Assembly (NCBI GenBank): GCA_934692905.1
Contig: CAKUUM010000046.1
Coordinates: forward strand, 1-13,516
Source of the DNA: an uncultured Bacteroidales bacterium
GTDB lineage: Bacteria > Bacteroidota > Bacteroidia > Bacteroidales > Paludibacteraceae
Direction of reading: 5' to 3'
DNA: 13,516 nt
Below the pieces are notes generated by a model. The model ran no database searches, was not told where the DNA came from, and worked only from the letters and a program-made list of their open reading frames with translations. Positions 1 through 8,469 of this stretch are shown one piece after another. Position 1 is the stretch's first letter. The number at the start of each line of letters is the position of its first letter. The translations under genes were made by a program, and so were the position numbers.

Positions 1-3000
1 GAGGCGTTGGCGAACACGCAGGAGATAGTGGACAAGGTGGAGATTTACGACATCGACCACGGACCGATTATGCCGCTGTTCGACATTCCGAAAGACTTCG
101 GCACGGAAGACGAGATACGGCGGAAATACACCGAGCAAGACCTGTGGCAGGAGTTTATGACCGACGAGCACGGGCAGAACCCGCTCAGCGAGAAAGACGC
201 ACAGAAGCGCTTCAAGAACCTCGGCGGGTACGACCGTATGTACCGTATCAAGTTTGAGGCGGAATACCTGAGTTTCCTCACATGGAACGGCGCAAAGAAG
301 CGTTACCCCGAGTTGGAACCGTTTTTGGAAAACACCAAAGGACTTGACTATCATTATTGGGATGCTGCGGCATTGGACGAGCGGCAGCGCGAGGTGGTGA
401 ACCGAATCCTGTTTGAGTTGCACGTGATGAAGACAATGGGCTTCCCAGGTTACTTCCTTATCGTGATGGACTTTATCCGCGGTGCGCGAGAGGAACTGGG
501 CGTAAGCGTGGGTCCGGGACGTGGTTCGGCTGCGGGTTCGGTAGTTGCCTACTGCCTGCATATCACTGACCTCGACCCGTTGAAATACGACCTTCTGTTC
601 GAGCGTTTCCTCAACCCCGACCGTATCTCGCTGCCCGATATTGATACCGACTTCGATGATGCGGGGCGCGGCAAGGTGCTGGACTGGGTGAGCAAGAAAT
701 ACGGCGAGACGCACGTGGCGCATATCATCACCTACGGCAAGATGGCGACCAAGTCGGCTATCTCCGATGTGGGGCGCGTGCAGCGCGTGCCGCTCCAGAA
801 AGTGAACGAACTGAAATCGTATATCCCCGACCGCGGTTTCCCCGACAATATCAAGGACGAGAAAGGCAAGTCGCCCAAGGTGAACCTGAAAAACTGCTAC
901 AAGTATGTGGACGAACTGAAGCGCGAGTACGAGCAGGGCGAACCCGAGATACGGAGTATGCTCAACTATGCGCTGCAATTGGAGGACACCATCCGCCAAG
1001 TGGGTATTCACGCTTGCGGTGTCATCATCGGTGCGGACGACCTGACGAAGTTCGCCCCGCTGTCGAGCGTGGAGGACAAGGACACCAAACGCCGCGTGCT
1101 GGTAACGGAATACGACGGACACGTGATAGAAAGCGTGGGACTTATAAAGATGGACTTCCTCGGACTCATCACGCTTACTATTATTAAGGAGTGTCTCAAA
1201 AACATCAAGAAAGCGCGCGGCATCGACATTGACATCGACCATATTCCTATTGACGATGCCGAGACTTACAAACTGTTTCAAGAGGGACGCACGATAGGCG
1301 TGTTTCAGTTTGAGTCGTCGGGCATGCGCAAGTACATGAAGGAACTCAAACCGACCGTCATAGGCGACATCATCGCCATGAACGCCCTCTACCGCCCGGG
1401 ACCTATGGACTACATCCCGCAGTTTATCCGCCGCAAGCAGGGACTCGAACCCGTGACGTACGACATCCCCATTATGGAGAAGTACCTCAAGGACACCTAC
1501 GGCGTTACGGTCTATCAGGAGCAGGTGATGCTCCTCTCGCGACTGCTGGCGAACTTCACCCGCGGCGAGAGCGACAAACTGCGTAAGGCGATGGGTAAGA
1601 AGCAGATGGCGATTCTGCAGGAACTGAAGGGCAAGTTTATGGCGGGCGGTAAAGCCAACGGACACGACGAGACGGTACTCGACAAAATCTGGAAAGACTG
1701 GGAGAAGTTCGCCTCATACGCTTTCAACAAGTCGCACGCCGCATGCTACTCGTGGGTGGCGTACCAGACCGCTTACCTCAAGGCGCACTACCCTGCCGAG
1801 TTTATGGCTGCCAACCTGACCGTCTCGAAGGACGACATCAAGGAGGTGACAAAGTTCATGGACGAGTGCAAGGCGATGAAGATACAGGTGCTGGAACCCG
1901 ATGTCAACGAGTCGGAACTGACATTCACCGTCAACAGAAAAGGCGACATCCGTTTCGGTTTGGGCGGTATCAAAGGTGTGGGCGAAGGTGCCGTGGAGGC
2001 GATTATCAACGAGCGCAACAAGAACGGCAAATACAAGGACATCTTCGATTTTCTGGAGCGGGTCAGTCTGTCTGCTTGCAACCGTAAGACCATGGAGAGT
2101 CTTGCATTGGCAGGGGCATTTGATTGCTTTGACGGCACGTACCGCGAGCAGTTCTTCGGCATGAACAGCAAAGGCGAAGTGGTGTTGGAATCGCTGATGC
2201 GCTACGGAAACATGTTCCAACAAGACAAGCAACAGCAGCAAAACTCCCTCTTTGGCGACCTCGGAGGCGACTTTGGTGTCGAGATACAACGTCCCGAGAT
2301 GCCGCAGGTACCGCGTTGGAGCACGATAGAAAGGCTGAACAAAGAGAAGACCCTGATAGGCATTTTTCTCTCCGCCCACCCGTTGGACGAATGGGAATTT
2401 GAGGTGACGGACATTTGCAATGTTACTGCTGCCGAACTCACCCGTTTCGAGGGTTGGCGCACACCCGAGGCACGCAATGCCGCTATGGCAGCCATGGCGA
2501 ATAGTGATGAAGAGGAATCCGAAGACGAAGAAAAGGTAACACCTGCCGAGTGGATACGCCAGCATGAAGACCAACCTATGCTCTTCGGCGGTATTGTGGT
2601 GTCGGCGGAAACCCGCACCTCGCAAAAGGGCAACCCTTATGGACGCTACACCATCGAGGACTACACGGGCAGCCACGAGTTTGTGCTCTTCGGCAGTGCT
2701 TATCAGCAGGGCGACCCTATCCTCAAACCCAACGTCTATGCCTTCCTTACCTGCACCATTCAGCAGCGGGGCAAAGGGCAACGTTGGTTCCAGCCCAAGG
2801 AGGCGGATAAGGCGGAATACGAGTTTGCCGTGCAGCAGGTGGATGTGATGGACGCCGCACAAAAGCGGCTCAAGCAAATTACATTCAACATTCCCATCGA
2901 GAAGATACAGTCTGATTTTGTGGACGACCTCGCCACCTATTGTGAGTCGCACGAGGGCACTACCCCGCTCCGACTGCAGGTACACGATGGCACGCGGCAG

Positions 3001-3105
3001 AACATCATCTCATTCAATGCCCACCCCATCCGCATGGACAAGGAGTTCTACCATTGGCTGAAAATGCAGGAGTTGGACGAAGTGCTGTCGCACAAGGTGG
3101 AATGA
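1..3105 (+). CDS. dnaE: DNA polymerase III subunit alpha, 5' end missing
   Basis: Catalytic subunit of the replicative DNA polymerase. The reading frame is open from base 1, so the gene starts upstream; 1034 codons are present. Numbering from the first in-window codon, the polymerase core is intact: GPGRGS at 171-176, catalytic Asp pair in PDIDTDF (D213, D215), the YRPGP segment near 464, the probable third catalytic Asp in GESDKLRKAMGKK (D525), and FNKSHAACY. A helix-hairpin-helix region follows (GLGGIKGVG near 652), then an OB fold (about 859-960). Compared with E. coli DnaE, roughly 200 N-terminal residues, the PHP domain, are outside the window. A short acidic linker (DEEESEDEEK, near 838) precedes the OB fold, and the tail after the OB fold is short. 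The family assignment is certain; the exact length of the missing part is inferred. Confidence 0.97.
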   Translation, partial: EALANTQEIVDKVEIYDIDHGPIMPLFDIPKDFGTEDEIRRKYTEQDLWQEFMTDEHGQNPLSEKDAQKRFKNLGGYDRMYRIKFEAEYLSFLTWNGAKKRYPELEPFLENTKGLDYHYWDAAALDERQREVVNRILFELHVMKTMGFPGYFLIVMDFIRGAREELGVSVGPGRGSAAGSVVAYCLHITDLDPLKYDLLFERFLNPDRISLPDIDTDFDDAGRGKVLDWVSKKYGETHVAHIITYGKMATKSAISDVGRVQRVPLQKVNELKSYIPDRGFPDNIKDEKGKSPKVNLKNCYKYVDELKREYEQGEPEIRSMLNYALQLEDTIRQVGIHACGVIIGADDLTKFAPLSSVEDKDTKRRVLVTEYDGHVIESVGLIKMDFLGLITLTIIKECLKNIKKARGIDIDIDHIPIDDAETYKLFQEGRTIGVFQFESSGMRKYMKELKPTVIGDIIAMNALYRPGPMDYIPQFIRRKQGLEPVTYDIPIMEKYLKDTYGVTVYQEQVMLLSRLLANFTRGESDKLRKAMGKKQMAILQELKGKFMAGGKANGHDETVLDKIWKDWEKFASYAFNKSHAACYSWVAYQTAYLKAHYPAEFMAANLTVSKDDIKEVTKFMDECKAMKIQVLEPDVNESELTFTVNRKGDIRFGLGGIKGVGEGAVEAIINERNKNGKYKDIFDFLERVSLSACNRKTMESLALAGAFDCFDGTYREQFFGMNSKGEVVLESLMRYGNMFQQDKQQQQNSLFGDLGGDFGVEIQRPEMPQVPRWSTIERLNKEKTLIGIFLSAHPLDEWEFEVTDICNVTAAELTRFEGWRTPEARNAAMAAMANSDEEESEDEEKVTPAEWIRQHEDQPMLFGGIVVSAETRTSQKGNPYGRYTIEDYTGSHEFVLFGSAYQQGDPILKPNVYAFLTCTIQQRGKGQRWFQPKEADKAEYEFAVQQVDVMDAAQKRLKQITFNIPIEKIQSDFVDDLATYCESHEGTTPLRLQVHDGTRQNIISFNAHPIRMDKEFYHWLKMQELDEVLSHKVE

Positions 3106-3137
3106 ATGTCTGTCTGGTGAGGGTGTGACGTGTGGTG

Positions 3138-3168
3138 TTGCAATTCTCAAAGTTTTTTTGTACCTTTG
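3138..3168 (+). promoter_or_regulatory. Bacteroidales-type promoter of the 5'-nucleotidase-domain gene
   Basis: The -7 box TACCTTTG (3161-3168) is preceded by TTG (3138-3140) with a 20-nt spacer, matching the Bacteroidetes TTTG / TAnnTTTG consensus. The predicted start of transcription is near 3174, about 20 nt before the ATG at 3196. This placement argues against the upstream GTG at 3130 as the translation start, because it lies before the promoter. Confidence 0.8.
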
Positions 3169-3195
3169 TCGCGGAATTGTTTGAAAATACAATGT

Positions 3196-4002
3196 ATGAA
3201 AGAAGATACTAATAAGAAGGTGTGCAAAGGCGGCAGCAATGCGTTGTTGCCCACCAGCATATTGACGATATGTGTGGCAGTAGGACTGATAGCGGGGATA
3301 TTGGTGGGGCGCGCAACACGGAAAACGCCAATGCACGTAGAGGAAAGCAAGAGTGAGATAGTGCTGATAGACAGTACGTTAGACGCGATTCAAGACAGCA
3401 GTTATATCGCTTACTTGGCACCCATCAAAGCCCAATTGGAGGCAGAACTGCGGGTGCCGATAGGCTATGCGCCTGAGGCATTGACAGTGAGCCGCCCCGA
3501 ATGCACGATGCTGAACTGGGCGTGCGATGCATTGTTGGCAATGGCACGTCAGCGGTATGCGGGCGAGGTGGATATGGCAGTGACAAATATCGGCGGCATG
3601 CGCTGCGAGTGGGCGAAAGGCGACATCACGTTCAAGGATGTATTTGAGTTGATGCCCTTTGACAACGAGTTGGTGGTGCTGACGATGAGCGGTGAGGAGG
3701 TGCTGAACCTGTGTCAGATTTTCGCGCGACTGGGCGGCGAAGGTGTGTCGGGGTTGCGTATGAAAGCCCGCGACGGCAGGCTGACAGAGGCGACCATCAA
3801 CGGCAAGGAAATAGAGCCAAGTGCCTGCTACACAGTGGCTACCAGCGATTACCTGAGCCAAGGAAACGACCATATGGAGCCGTTGGCGCGGTATGCGGAG
3901 ATATGGCGGTCGGAAGAGAAGATACGTGACCTATATATAGAATATATTGAACAAGAGGGGAGGGTGTCAGCCCAAATCGATGGCAGAATGGATGTTCGCT
4001 GA
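3196..4002 (+). CDS. Membrane-anchored 5'-nucleotidase C-terminal domain protein
   Basis: 268 residues holding only the substrate-binding C-terminal domain of the UshA/5'-nucleotidase family, without the metallophosphatase domain that carries the metal-binding residues. Family motifs are clear: NIGGMR (131-136), MPFDNELV (153-160) and YTVATSDYLSQGND (212-225). A single hydrophobic segment at about 21-39 follows a short N-terminus with several lysines, so the protein is probably an N-in, periplasm-facing anchored protein. There is no good lipobox before the Cys at 26. The ATG at 3196 was chosen because it fits the promoter at 3138-3168; an in-frame GTG lies at 3130. In known Bacteroidales this domain is often encoded next to a separate metallophosphatase gene; none is seen here. 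Its role alone is unknown: it may work with a partner encoded elsewhere. Confidence 0.88.
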   Translation: MKEDTNKKVCKGGSNALLPTSILTICVAVGLIAGILVGRATRKTPMHVEESKSEIVLIDSTLDAIQDSSYIAYLAPIKAQLEAELRVPIGYAPEALTVSRPECTMLNWACDALLAMARQRYAGEVDMAVTNIGGMRCEWAKGDITFKDVFELMPFDNELVVLTMSGEEVLNLCQIFARLGGEGVSGLRMKARDGRLTEATINGKEIEPSACYTVATSDYLSQGNDHMEPLARYAEIWRSEEKIRDLYIEYIEQEGRVSAQIDGRMDVR

Positions 4003-4134
4003 ATTTTTCTTGGCACCTGGCTGCTTGGCACTCGGTCACAATGCCCCACATTGCTCCCTCGTGCCGCACAGCCATCTGCTCAAGACAAATATCAGCGCAA
4101 GATATAAAGTAAATACTTAAATAATTGATACATA

Positions 4135-5766
4135 ATGAAAAAGACATTGTTAGTGGCGGCACTATGCAGTGCTTGGGTGGCAGGTATGGCTTGCACCAAC
4201 TTCTTGGTCGGCAAGGACGCTTCGGCGGACGGTAGCACGATGATTTCGTATGCAGCCGACAGTTATTCGTTGTACGGATTTCTTCATTTCAGCCCCGCGG
4301 CAGACTATCCCGAGGGTGCGATGCGCGAGGTGCGCGACTGGGATTCGGGTCGCCCGTTGGGCAGTATCCCGCAAGTGCGTCACACCTATTCGGTGGTGGG
4401 CAATATGAATGAACACCAACTGACCATCGGCGAGACCACATGGGGCGGTCGCGCAGAGTTGGCAGACACCGTGGGCATTGATTACGGAAGCCTGATTTAC
4501 ATCACGTTGGAGCGTTGCAAGACTGCCCGCGAGGCGATTGCGTGCATGACGTCGTTAGTGGCTGAATACGGCTACGCATCGGGCGGCGAGTCGTTCTCCA
4601 TAGGCGACCCCAACGAGATTTGGATTATGGATTTGATTGGCAAAGGTCCGGGCAAGAAAGGTGCCGTGTGGGTGGCAACCCGTATTCCGGACGACTGCAT
4701 TGCCGCACACGCCAACCAGGCTCGCATCACCACCATCAACTTCAAAGACAAAACCAACTGGATGTGGAGCAAAGATGTGGTGAAGTTCGCACGCGAGATG
4801 GGCTATTTCGAGGGCAAAGACAAGGATTTCAACTTCCAAGAGGCATACAACCCCTATGATTTCTCGGGTTTGTTCGTGTGCGAGGCACGCGTGTGGTCGT
4901 TCTTCCGTCACTTCTCAGACGACATGGACCAATACTTCGACTTCGCGTCCGGCAAGACGTTCCTCGAGACCGGCGGCAAAGATGCCGGCACACGTATGCC
5001 GCTGTATATCAAACCGAACCACAAGGTGAGCGTGCAGGAGATGAAAGAGTGCATGCGCGACCAGTATGAGGGCACGCCGCTCGACATCACGCAAGGCACC
5101 GACGCCGGTCCGTGGAACAGCAAGTTGCGCTACGGCGGATTGGCATTCGAGTTGGACTCGGTGAAATACTGGTACGAGCGTCCGACGGCTACACAGCAGA
5201 CGGCATGGTCGTTTGTGGCTCAGATGCGCGGTTACGAGAGTGCCAAGGCGGGCGGAATCTTCTGGTTCGGCGTGGACGATGCAGCCACAAACCTCTATGT
5301 ACCAATGTATTGCCGCATCAATGAGGTGCCCGAGTGCTTCCGCGAAGGCAACGGCGACCTCTACACCTATTCGCCCACTTCGGCATGGTGGATATACAAC
5401 ATGGTAGCCAACTGGGCATACACCAAATCATCGGCAATGGTGCCCGATATCAAGGTGGTTCAGCAGGCTTGGGAGGAGAAATTCAACACACAAGTGCCTG
5501 CCATTGACGCCGAAGTGGCAACAATGAGCGATGCCGACGCGCGCGCGTTCCTTACCAAATACTCGTGTGCGCAGGCACAGGAGTCCACCGCAGCATGGAA
5601 AGACCTCGGTATCTACCTGCTGACCAAGTACTTGGACGGTCAGCAGCGCAAAGAGGAGAACGGACAGTTCAAGCGCAACCCCTACGGCGAGCCGACAGGT
5701 CCCAACCGCATTGCGTTCCCCGAAGGCTATTTGAGAATAATCAGTGCAGAAATAAACCATGAATAA
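4135..5766 (+). CDS. Exported C69-family dipeptidase (Ntn hydrolase)
   Basis: 543 residues, full length for peptidase family C69, which cleaves dipeptides using an N-terminal Cys nucleophile. The N-terminus is a signal peptide (MKKTLLVAAL, then a hydrophobic stretch to GMA) running directly into CTNFLVGKDASADGSTMI. Cys20 is the family nucleophile, so signal peptidase cleavage after Ala19 would expose the catalytic Cys. The position -3 residue is Gly, so this is not a convincing lipobox. Expected location is the periplasm. The start is ATG in an AT-rich leader without a Shine-Dalgarno sequence. A 132-nt gap separates it from the previous gene; I see no consensus promoter there. Its last 8 nt overlap the M20 dipeptidase gene, so the two are very likely co-transcribed. 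Confidence 0.93.
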   Translation: MKKTLLVAALCSAWVAGMACTNFLVGKDASADGSTMISYAADSYSLYGFLHFSPAADYPEGAMREVRDWDSGRPLGSIPQVRHTYSVVGNMNEHQLTIGETTWGGRAELADTVGIDYGSLIYITLERCKTAREAIACMTSLVAEYGYASGGESFSIGDPNEIWIMDLIGKGPGKKGAVWVATRIPDDCIAAHANQARITTINFKDKTNWMWSKDVVKFAREMGYFEGKDKDFNFQEAYNPYDFSGLFVCEARVWSFFRHFSDDMDQYFDFASGKTFLETGGKDAGTRMPLYIKPNHKVSVQEMKECMRDQYEGTPLDITQGTDAGPWNSKLRYGGLAFELDSVKYWYERPTATQQTAWSFVAQMRGYESAKAGGIFWFGVDDAATNLYVPMYCRINEVPECFREGNGDLYTYSPTSAWWIYNMVANWAYTKSSAMVPDIKVVQQAWEEKFNTQVPAIDAEVATMSDADARAFLTKYSCAQAQESTAAWKDLGIYLLTKYLDGQQRKEENGQFKRNPYGEPTGPNRIAFPEGYLRIISAEINHE

Positions 5767-7228
5767 TATGAATATCAACGATTTAGAACCCAAAGAGGTA
5801 TTCTCGATTTTCCACGAGATAACCCGCGTGCCACGCCCCTCGAAGAAGGAGGAGAAGATTGGCAAGTGGCTGATGGACTTCGCCGCAGCCCACAACCTTG
5901 AGCACCAGATGGACGAGGCTGGCAACGTCATCATGCGCAAGCCCGCCACGGCAGGCTACGAGGGCAAGCCCGGTGTCATCCTGCAAGCCCACATGGACAT
6001 GGTGTGCGAGAAAGACGGCGACGTGCAGCACGACTTTGACAACGACCCCATTGACACCTACGTGGACGAAGACTGGGTGAAAGCGCACGGCACCACCCTC
6101 GGCGGCGACGACGGCATCGGCGTGGCAATGGCATTGGCTGCCATCACGTCCGACACGCTGAAGCACCCCGCATTGGAGTGCCTGTTCACGGTGGACGAAG
6201 AGACAGGGCTCACAGGTGCCAACCGCCTGAAAGACGGCTGCCTGCAGGGTCGCCAACTCATCAACCTCGACTCCGAGGACGACGGGCAGGTGTTCATCGG
6301 TTGCGCAGGCGGCATCGACACGCTGGCGAAGATGCACTACACGCCAGAGACGCTGAACGGCAACGGGCTGTTTGCCGCCAAGGTGCGCGTGAGCGGGCTG
6401 ATGGGCGGTCACTCGGGCGACGACATCAACAAGGGGCGCGGCAATGCCAACAAGATTCTGGTGCGTTTCCTCTACGAAGTCATAACGCACACCGACATGC
6501 AACTGGCGGCTATTCAAGGCGGCAACCTGCGCAACGCCATTGCGCGCGAAGCAGAGGCAACCATTTGCGTACCAATGAGTTACAAGGAAGACTTGCGTAT
6601 CCTGTTCAACCACTATACGGCTAAAATCGAAAGCGAGATTGGCGATGTAGAGAAAGACATGCGCCTCAGTCTCGAATCCGCAGACATACCTGCGCAGGTG
6701 ATTCCGCAGGACAAAGCCAAACGCCTCATTCAAGCACTCTACGCTTGCCCGCATGGTATGACAGCGATGTCGAAAACCATGCCCGGACTCGTGGAGACCA
6801 GCACCAACCTCGCCAGCGTGAAGATGCGTGAGGACGCGCAAGGTGCTTATATTGAGGTGAATACGAGCCAACGTTCATCGGTGGAGAGTAAGAAGCACGA
6901 CCTCAAACAGATGGTGGAGTGCGCTCTGGCGTTGGCATGCGACGAGGTGACACATGGCGACGGCTACCCGGGTTGGAACCCTAATCCGCAATCGCCCTTA
7001 GTGGAAGTGACGCGCCGCGCTTACACCGACCTCTTCCACAAGGAGCCGCAGGTGTTGGCTATCCACGCAGGATTGGAGTGCGGTCTGTTCTTGGAGAAGT
7101 ACCCGTACTTGGACATGGTCTCCATCGGGCCGCAGATGTACGGCGTCCACTCCCCGCAAGAACGTCTCAGTATCTCCTCCACAGGCCGTTGCTACCAATG
7201 GCTCTGCCGCGTGTTGGAGACGCTGTAA
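5759..7228 (+). CDS. pepD: Aminoacyl-histidine dipeptidase (M20, cytosolic PepD type)
   Basis: 489 residues, the normal length for the zinc-dependent PepD that hydrolyses Xaa-His and other dipeptides in the cytoplasm. Metal and catalytic residues in M20 order: H78 and D80 in QAHMDMV, D117 in GGDDGIG, E147/E148 in DEETG, D171 in NLDSED, and H464 in YGVHSPQE. The lid domain carries GLMGGHSGDDI. There is no signal peptide. Two starts are possible: ATG at 5759, overlapping the C69 gene by 8 nt, or ATG at 5768, just after its stop; the product differs by three residues. Overlap implies translational coupling with the exported dipeptidase, so the pair could degrade dipeptides outside and inside the inner membrane. 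A terminator follows 17 nt after the stop. Confidence 0.96.
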   Translation: MNNMNINDLEPKEVFSIFHEITRVPRPSKKEEKIGKWLMDFAAAHNLEHQMDEAGNVIMRKPATAGYEGKPGVILQAHMDMVCEKDGDVQHDFDNDPIDTYVDEDWVKAHGTTLGGDDGIGVAMALAAITSDTLKHPALECLFTVDEETGLTGANRLKDGCLQGRQLINLDSEDDGQVFIGCAGGIDTLAKMHYTPETLNGNGLFAAKVRVSGLMGGHSGDDINKGRGNANKILVRFLYEVITHTDMQLAAIQGGNLRNAIAREAEATICVPMSYKEDLRILFNHYTAKIESEIGDVEKDMRLSLESADIPAQVIPQDKAKRLIQALYACPHGMTAMSKTMPGLVETSTNLASVKMREDAQGAYIEVNTSQRSSVESKKHDLKQMVECALALACDEVTHGDGYPGWNPNPQSPLVEVTRRAYTDLFHKEPQVLAIHAGLECGLFLEKYPYLDMVSIGPQMYGVHSPQERLSISSTGRCYQWLCRVLETL

Positions 7229-7244
7229 AACAGACAGATACATG

Positions 7245-7285
7245 AAAAAAGTAGCCTGACGGAACATCGTTGGGCTACTTTTTTT
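7245..7285. terminator. Bidirectional intrinsic terminator between pepD and ispE
   Basis: AAAAAAGTAGCC (7245-7256) pairs perfectly with GGCTACTTTTTT (7273-7284), with a 16-nt loop. The stem is flanked by an A-run on the left and a T-run on the right, so it gives a U-tract in both directions. It lies between the stop codons of two convergent genes, as expected. Confidence 0.9.
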
Positions 7286-7298
7286 AGGCATATCTGAC

Positions 7299-8120
7299 TT
7301 AGTACAGGAACGTCTGTCCGTATCGGGAGTAATCGCTTGCTTGAATGGCAGCATTTGTGGGGAATAACCCGAATATCGTACTGCCCGAACCTGACATGGC
7401 GGCATATGCCGCACCGGCGTCGTAGAGGCGCGTTTTAATCTCTTGCAGGGTGGGGTGGAGTGGGAAAATGGTCTGCTCGAAGTCGTTGATTAACAGGGGG
7501 AACAGGCTCTCCAAATCCAGTTTATCCCGTAGCGCCTGCGCAATCTCGCCGCCGGCTTCGGGGTGGAGGGTGATGCCGGAATAGGCTTCGCGGGTGCTGA
7601 CGGCAATGTCAGGCTTGATAAGAACAATGCGTAAGCCGTTGAGTGGCAATTGGATAGGTGTGAGTATATCGCCAATGCCTTCAGCGTAACAGGGGGTATT
7701 GTAGATGAAAAAGGGACAGTCCGCGCCCAACGGACGGACGAGAGCGGCGAGTTGGGGTTTGGTCAAGCCGAGGCGGAACAACTCATTGAGTGCCAATGCG
7801 GTATGGGCAGCGTCACTACTGCCTCCACCCAAGCCTGCGCCAAAGGGGATATTCTTGCGGAAACGGATATGCACATTGGAGACTTGCGGGAAGTGCGACT
7901 GCATCAAACGATAGCACTTAACTATCAGATTGTCAGTCATGTCGCAGTCAACCGCTATCCCCTCCTGCTCGAAAAGGAACTCATCGGACGGGATTATCTC
8001 CAAGTCATCGTGGAGACCATAGACGGGATAGAAGATGGTTTCCAGGTCATGGTAACCGTCCGGGCGCTTGCGGACGACACGAAGTCCGAGGTTTATTTTG
8101 CAGTTGGGGTGGAGTAACAT
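7299..8120 (-). CDS. ispE: 4-diphosphocytidyl-2-C-methyl-D-erythritol kinase
   Basis: 273 residues, full length. This GHMP kinase phosphorylates CDP-methylerythritol in the MEP pathway of isoprenoid synthesis, in the cytoplasm. Seen motifs: CKINLGL at the N-terminus (K8, N10), the ATP-binding GHMP loop PFGAGLGGGSSDAA (92-105), GADCPFF with the catalytic Asp (D134), and the C-terminal MSGSGSTIFG (242-251). The ATG at 8118-8120 gives the standard N-terminus. Upstream on the same strand is a repeat-rich region (8121-8469) rather than a close gene; I found no consensus -7 box there, so its promoter is unresolved. It converges on pepD. Confidence 0.96.
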   Translation of the reverse strand: MLLHPNCKINLGLRVVRKRPDGYHDLETIFYPVYGLHDDLEIIPSDEFLFEQEGIAVDCDMTDNLIVKCYRLMQSHFPQVSNVHIRFRKNIPFGAGLGGGSSDAAHTALALNELFRLGLTKPQLAALVRPLGADCPFFIYNTPCYAEGIGDILTPIQLPLNGLRIVLIKPDIAVSTREAYSGITLHPEAGGEIAQALRDKLDLESLFPLLINDFEQTIFPLHPTLQEIKTRLYDAGAAYAAMSGSGSTIFGLFPTNAAIQASDYSRYGQTFLY

Positions 8121-8147
8121 ATAAGTAACAGATTTATGAATATATAT

Positions 8148-8174
8148 TTACCATGTAATTATCCATTAATTTTC
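8148..8174 (-). repeat. Dispersed palindromic repeat, copy A
   Basis: Read on the - strand this is GAAAATTAATGG, one base, then TAATTACATGGTAA, a diverged version of the palindrome TAATTACACGGTAATTA found at 11748, 12512 and 12600. Similarity to the 12512 copy extends upstream: both have CCATACCCT about 35 nt before GAAAATTAATGG (here about 8199-8207 on the - strand). It lies 28 nt before the ispE start codon, in the same orientation as ispE. Confidence 0.6.
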
Positions 8175-8209
8175 ATCAAGGTGATATAGGGAAGGTAGGG
8201 TATGGATTT

Positions 8210-8382
8210 AAGGGCAATCTTAAGAAATGACACTTTTAAGACGGGTGAGGAAACAGGATAATATCCCGCTAACATCAGGGAAAGGTCTCGGAAACCTCTC
8301 GGAAAAAGTGCGAACGGTTTTCGACCTTATCAGAGGAATGTACGAAAGGCAGAATCTTAAAAAAACGCACTTTTTGCATGGG
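8210..8382. repeat. Imperfect direct repeat with an inner inverted repeat
   Basis: Segment 8210-8245 (AAGGGCAATCTTAAGAAATG onward) resembles 8345-8382 (AAAGGCAGAATCTTAAAAAA onward): both read A-rich GGC, ATCTTAA, A-rich, CACTTTT. Within the region AAAAAGTGCG (8303-8312) is perfectly complementary to CGCACTTTTT (8366-8375), and TTTCG (8318-8322) to CGAAA (8344-8348). The nested stems end in T-runs on both strands, so this could also be a weak terminator for the permease gene. Confidence 0.45.
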
Positions 8383-8427
8383 GTACTACTCTTTAATATA
8401 TATAAGGTGTGTGGTCGGCACTAACGA

Positions 8428-8456
8428 CCCGCGACAGGCCCGCGACAGGCCCGCGA
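8428..8456. repeat. 11-bp tandem repeat, about 2.6 copies
   Basis: CCCGCGACAGG occurs exactly at 8428-8438 and 8439-8449, followed by a partial unit CCCGCGA (8450-8456). It starts 13 nt beyond the stop codon of the ABC permease. GC-rich in an otherwise AT-rich region. Confidence 0.85.
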
Positions 8457-8469
8457 TATTTTACGCTTT

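Larger units (their letters stand above)
8121..8469. other. Gene-free, repeat-rich intergenic region
   Basis: 349 bases between ispE and the ABC permease, AT-richer than the flanking genes. It contains a copy of the palindromic dispersed repeat (8148-8174), an imperfect direct repeat (8210-8245 and 8345-8382), a 10-bp inverted repeat (8303-8312 with 8366-8375) and an 11-bp tandem repeat (8428-8456). A 65-codon frame on the + strand (8227-8424) lies over the repeats and has no recognisable features. I see no remnant of the ATPase gene that usually accompanies such a permease. Confidence 0.7.

Noticed and set aside
1714..2985. A 423-codon open frame on the - strand opposite dnaE
   Set aside because: It lies wholly antisense to an intact, strongly conserved dnaE frame, has no recognisable motif, and is explained by the GC-rich codon use of dnaE.
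3130..3195. GTG start at 3130 for the 5'-nucleotidase-domain gene
   Set aside because: The promoter boxes at 3138-3168 lie inside this extension, so the transcript would begin after it; the ATG at 3196 fits.
4009..4031. CTTGGCAC repeated at 4009 and 4024 before the C69 gene
   Set aside because: Two 8-mers 15 nt apart without dyad symmetry or promoter context are too weak to call an operator.
8227..8424. A 65-codon + strand frame in the ispE-permease gap
   Set aside because: It runs through direct and inverted repeats, has no promoter or family resemblance, and reads like a chance frame.
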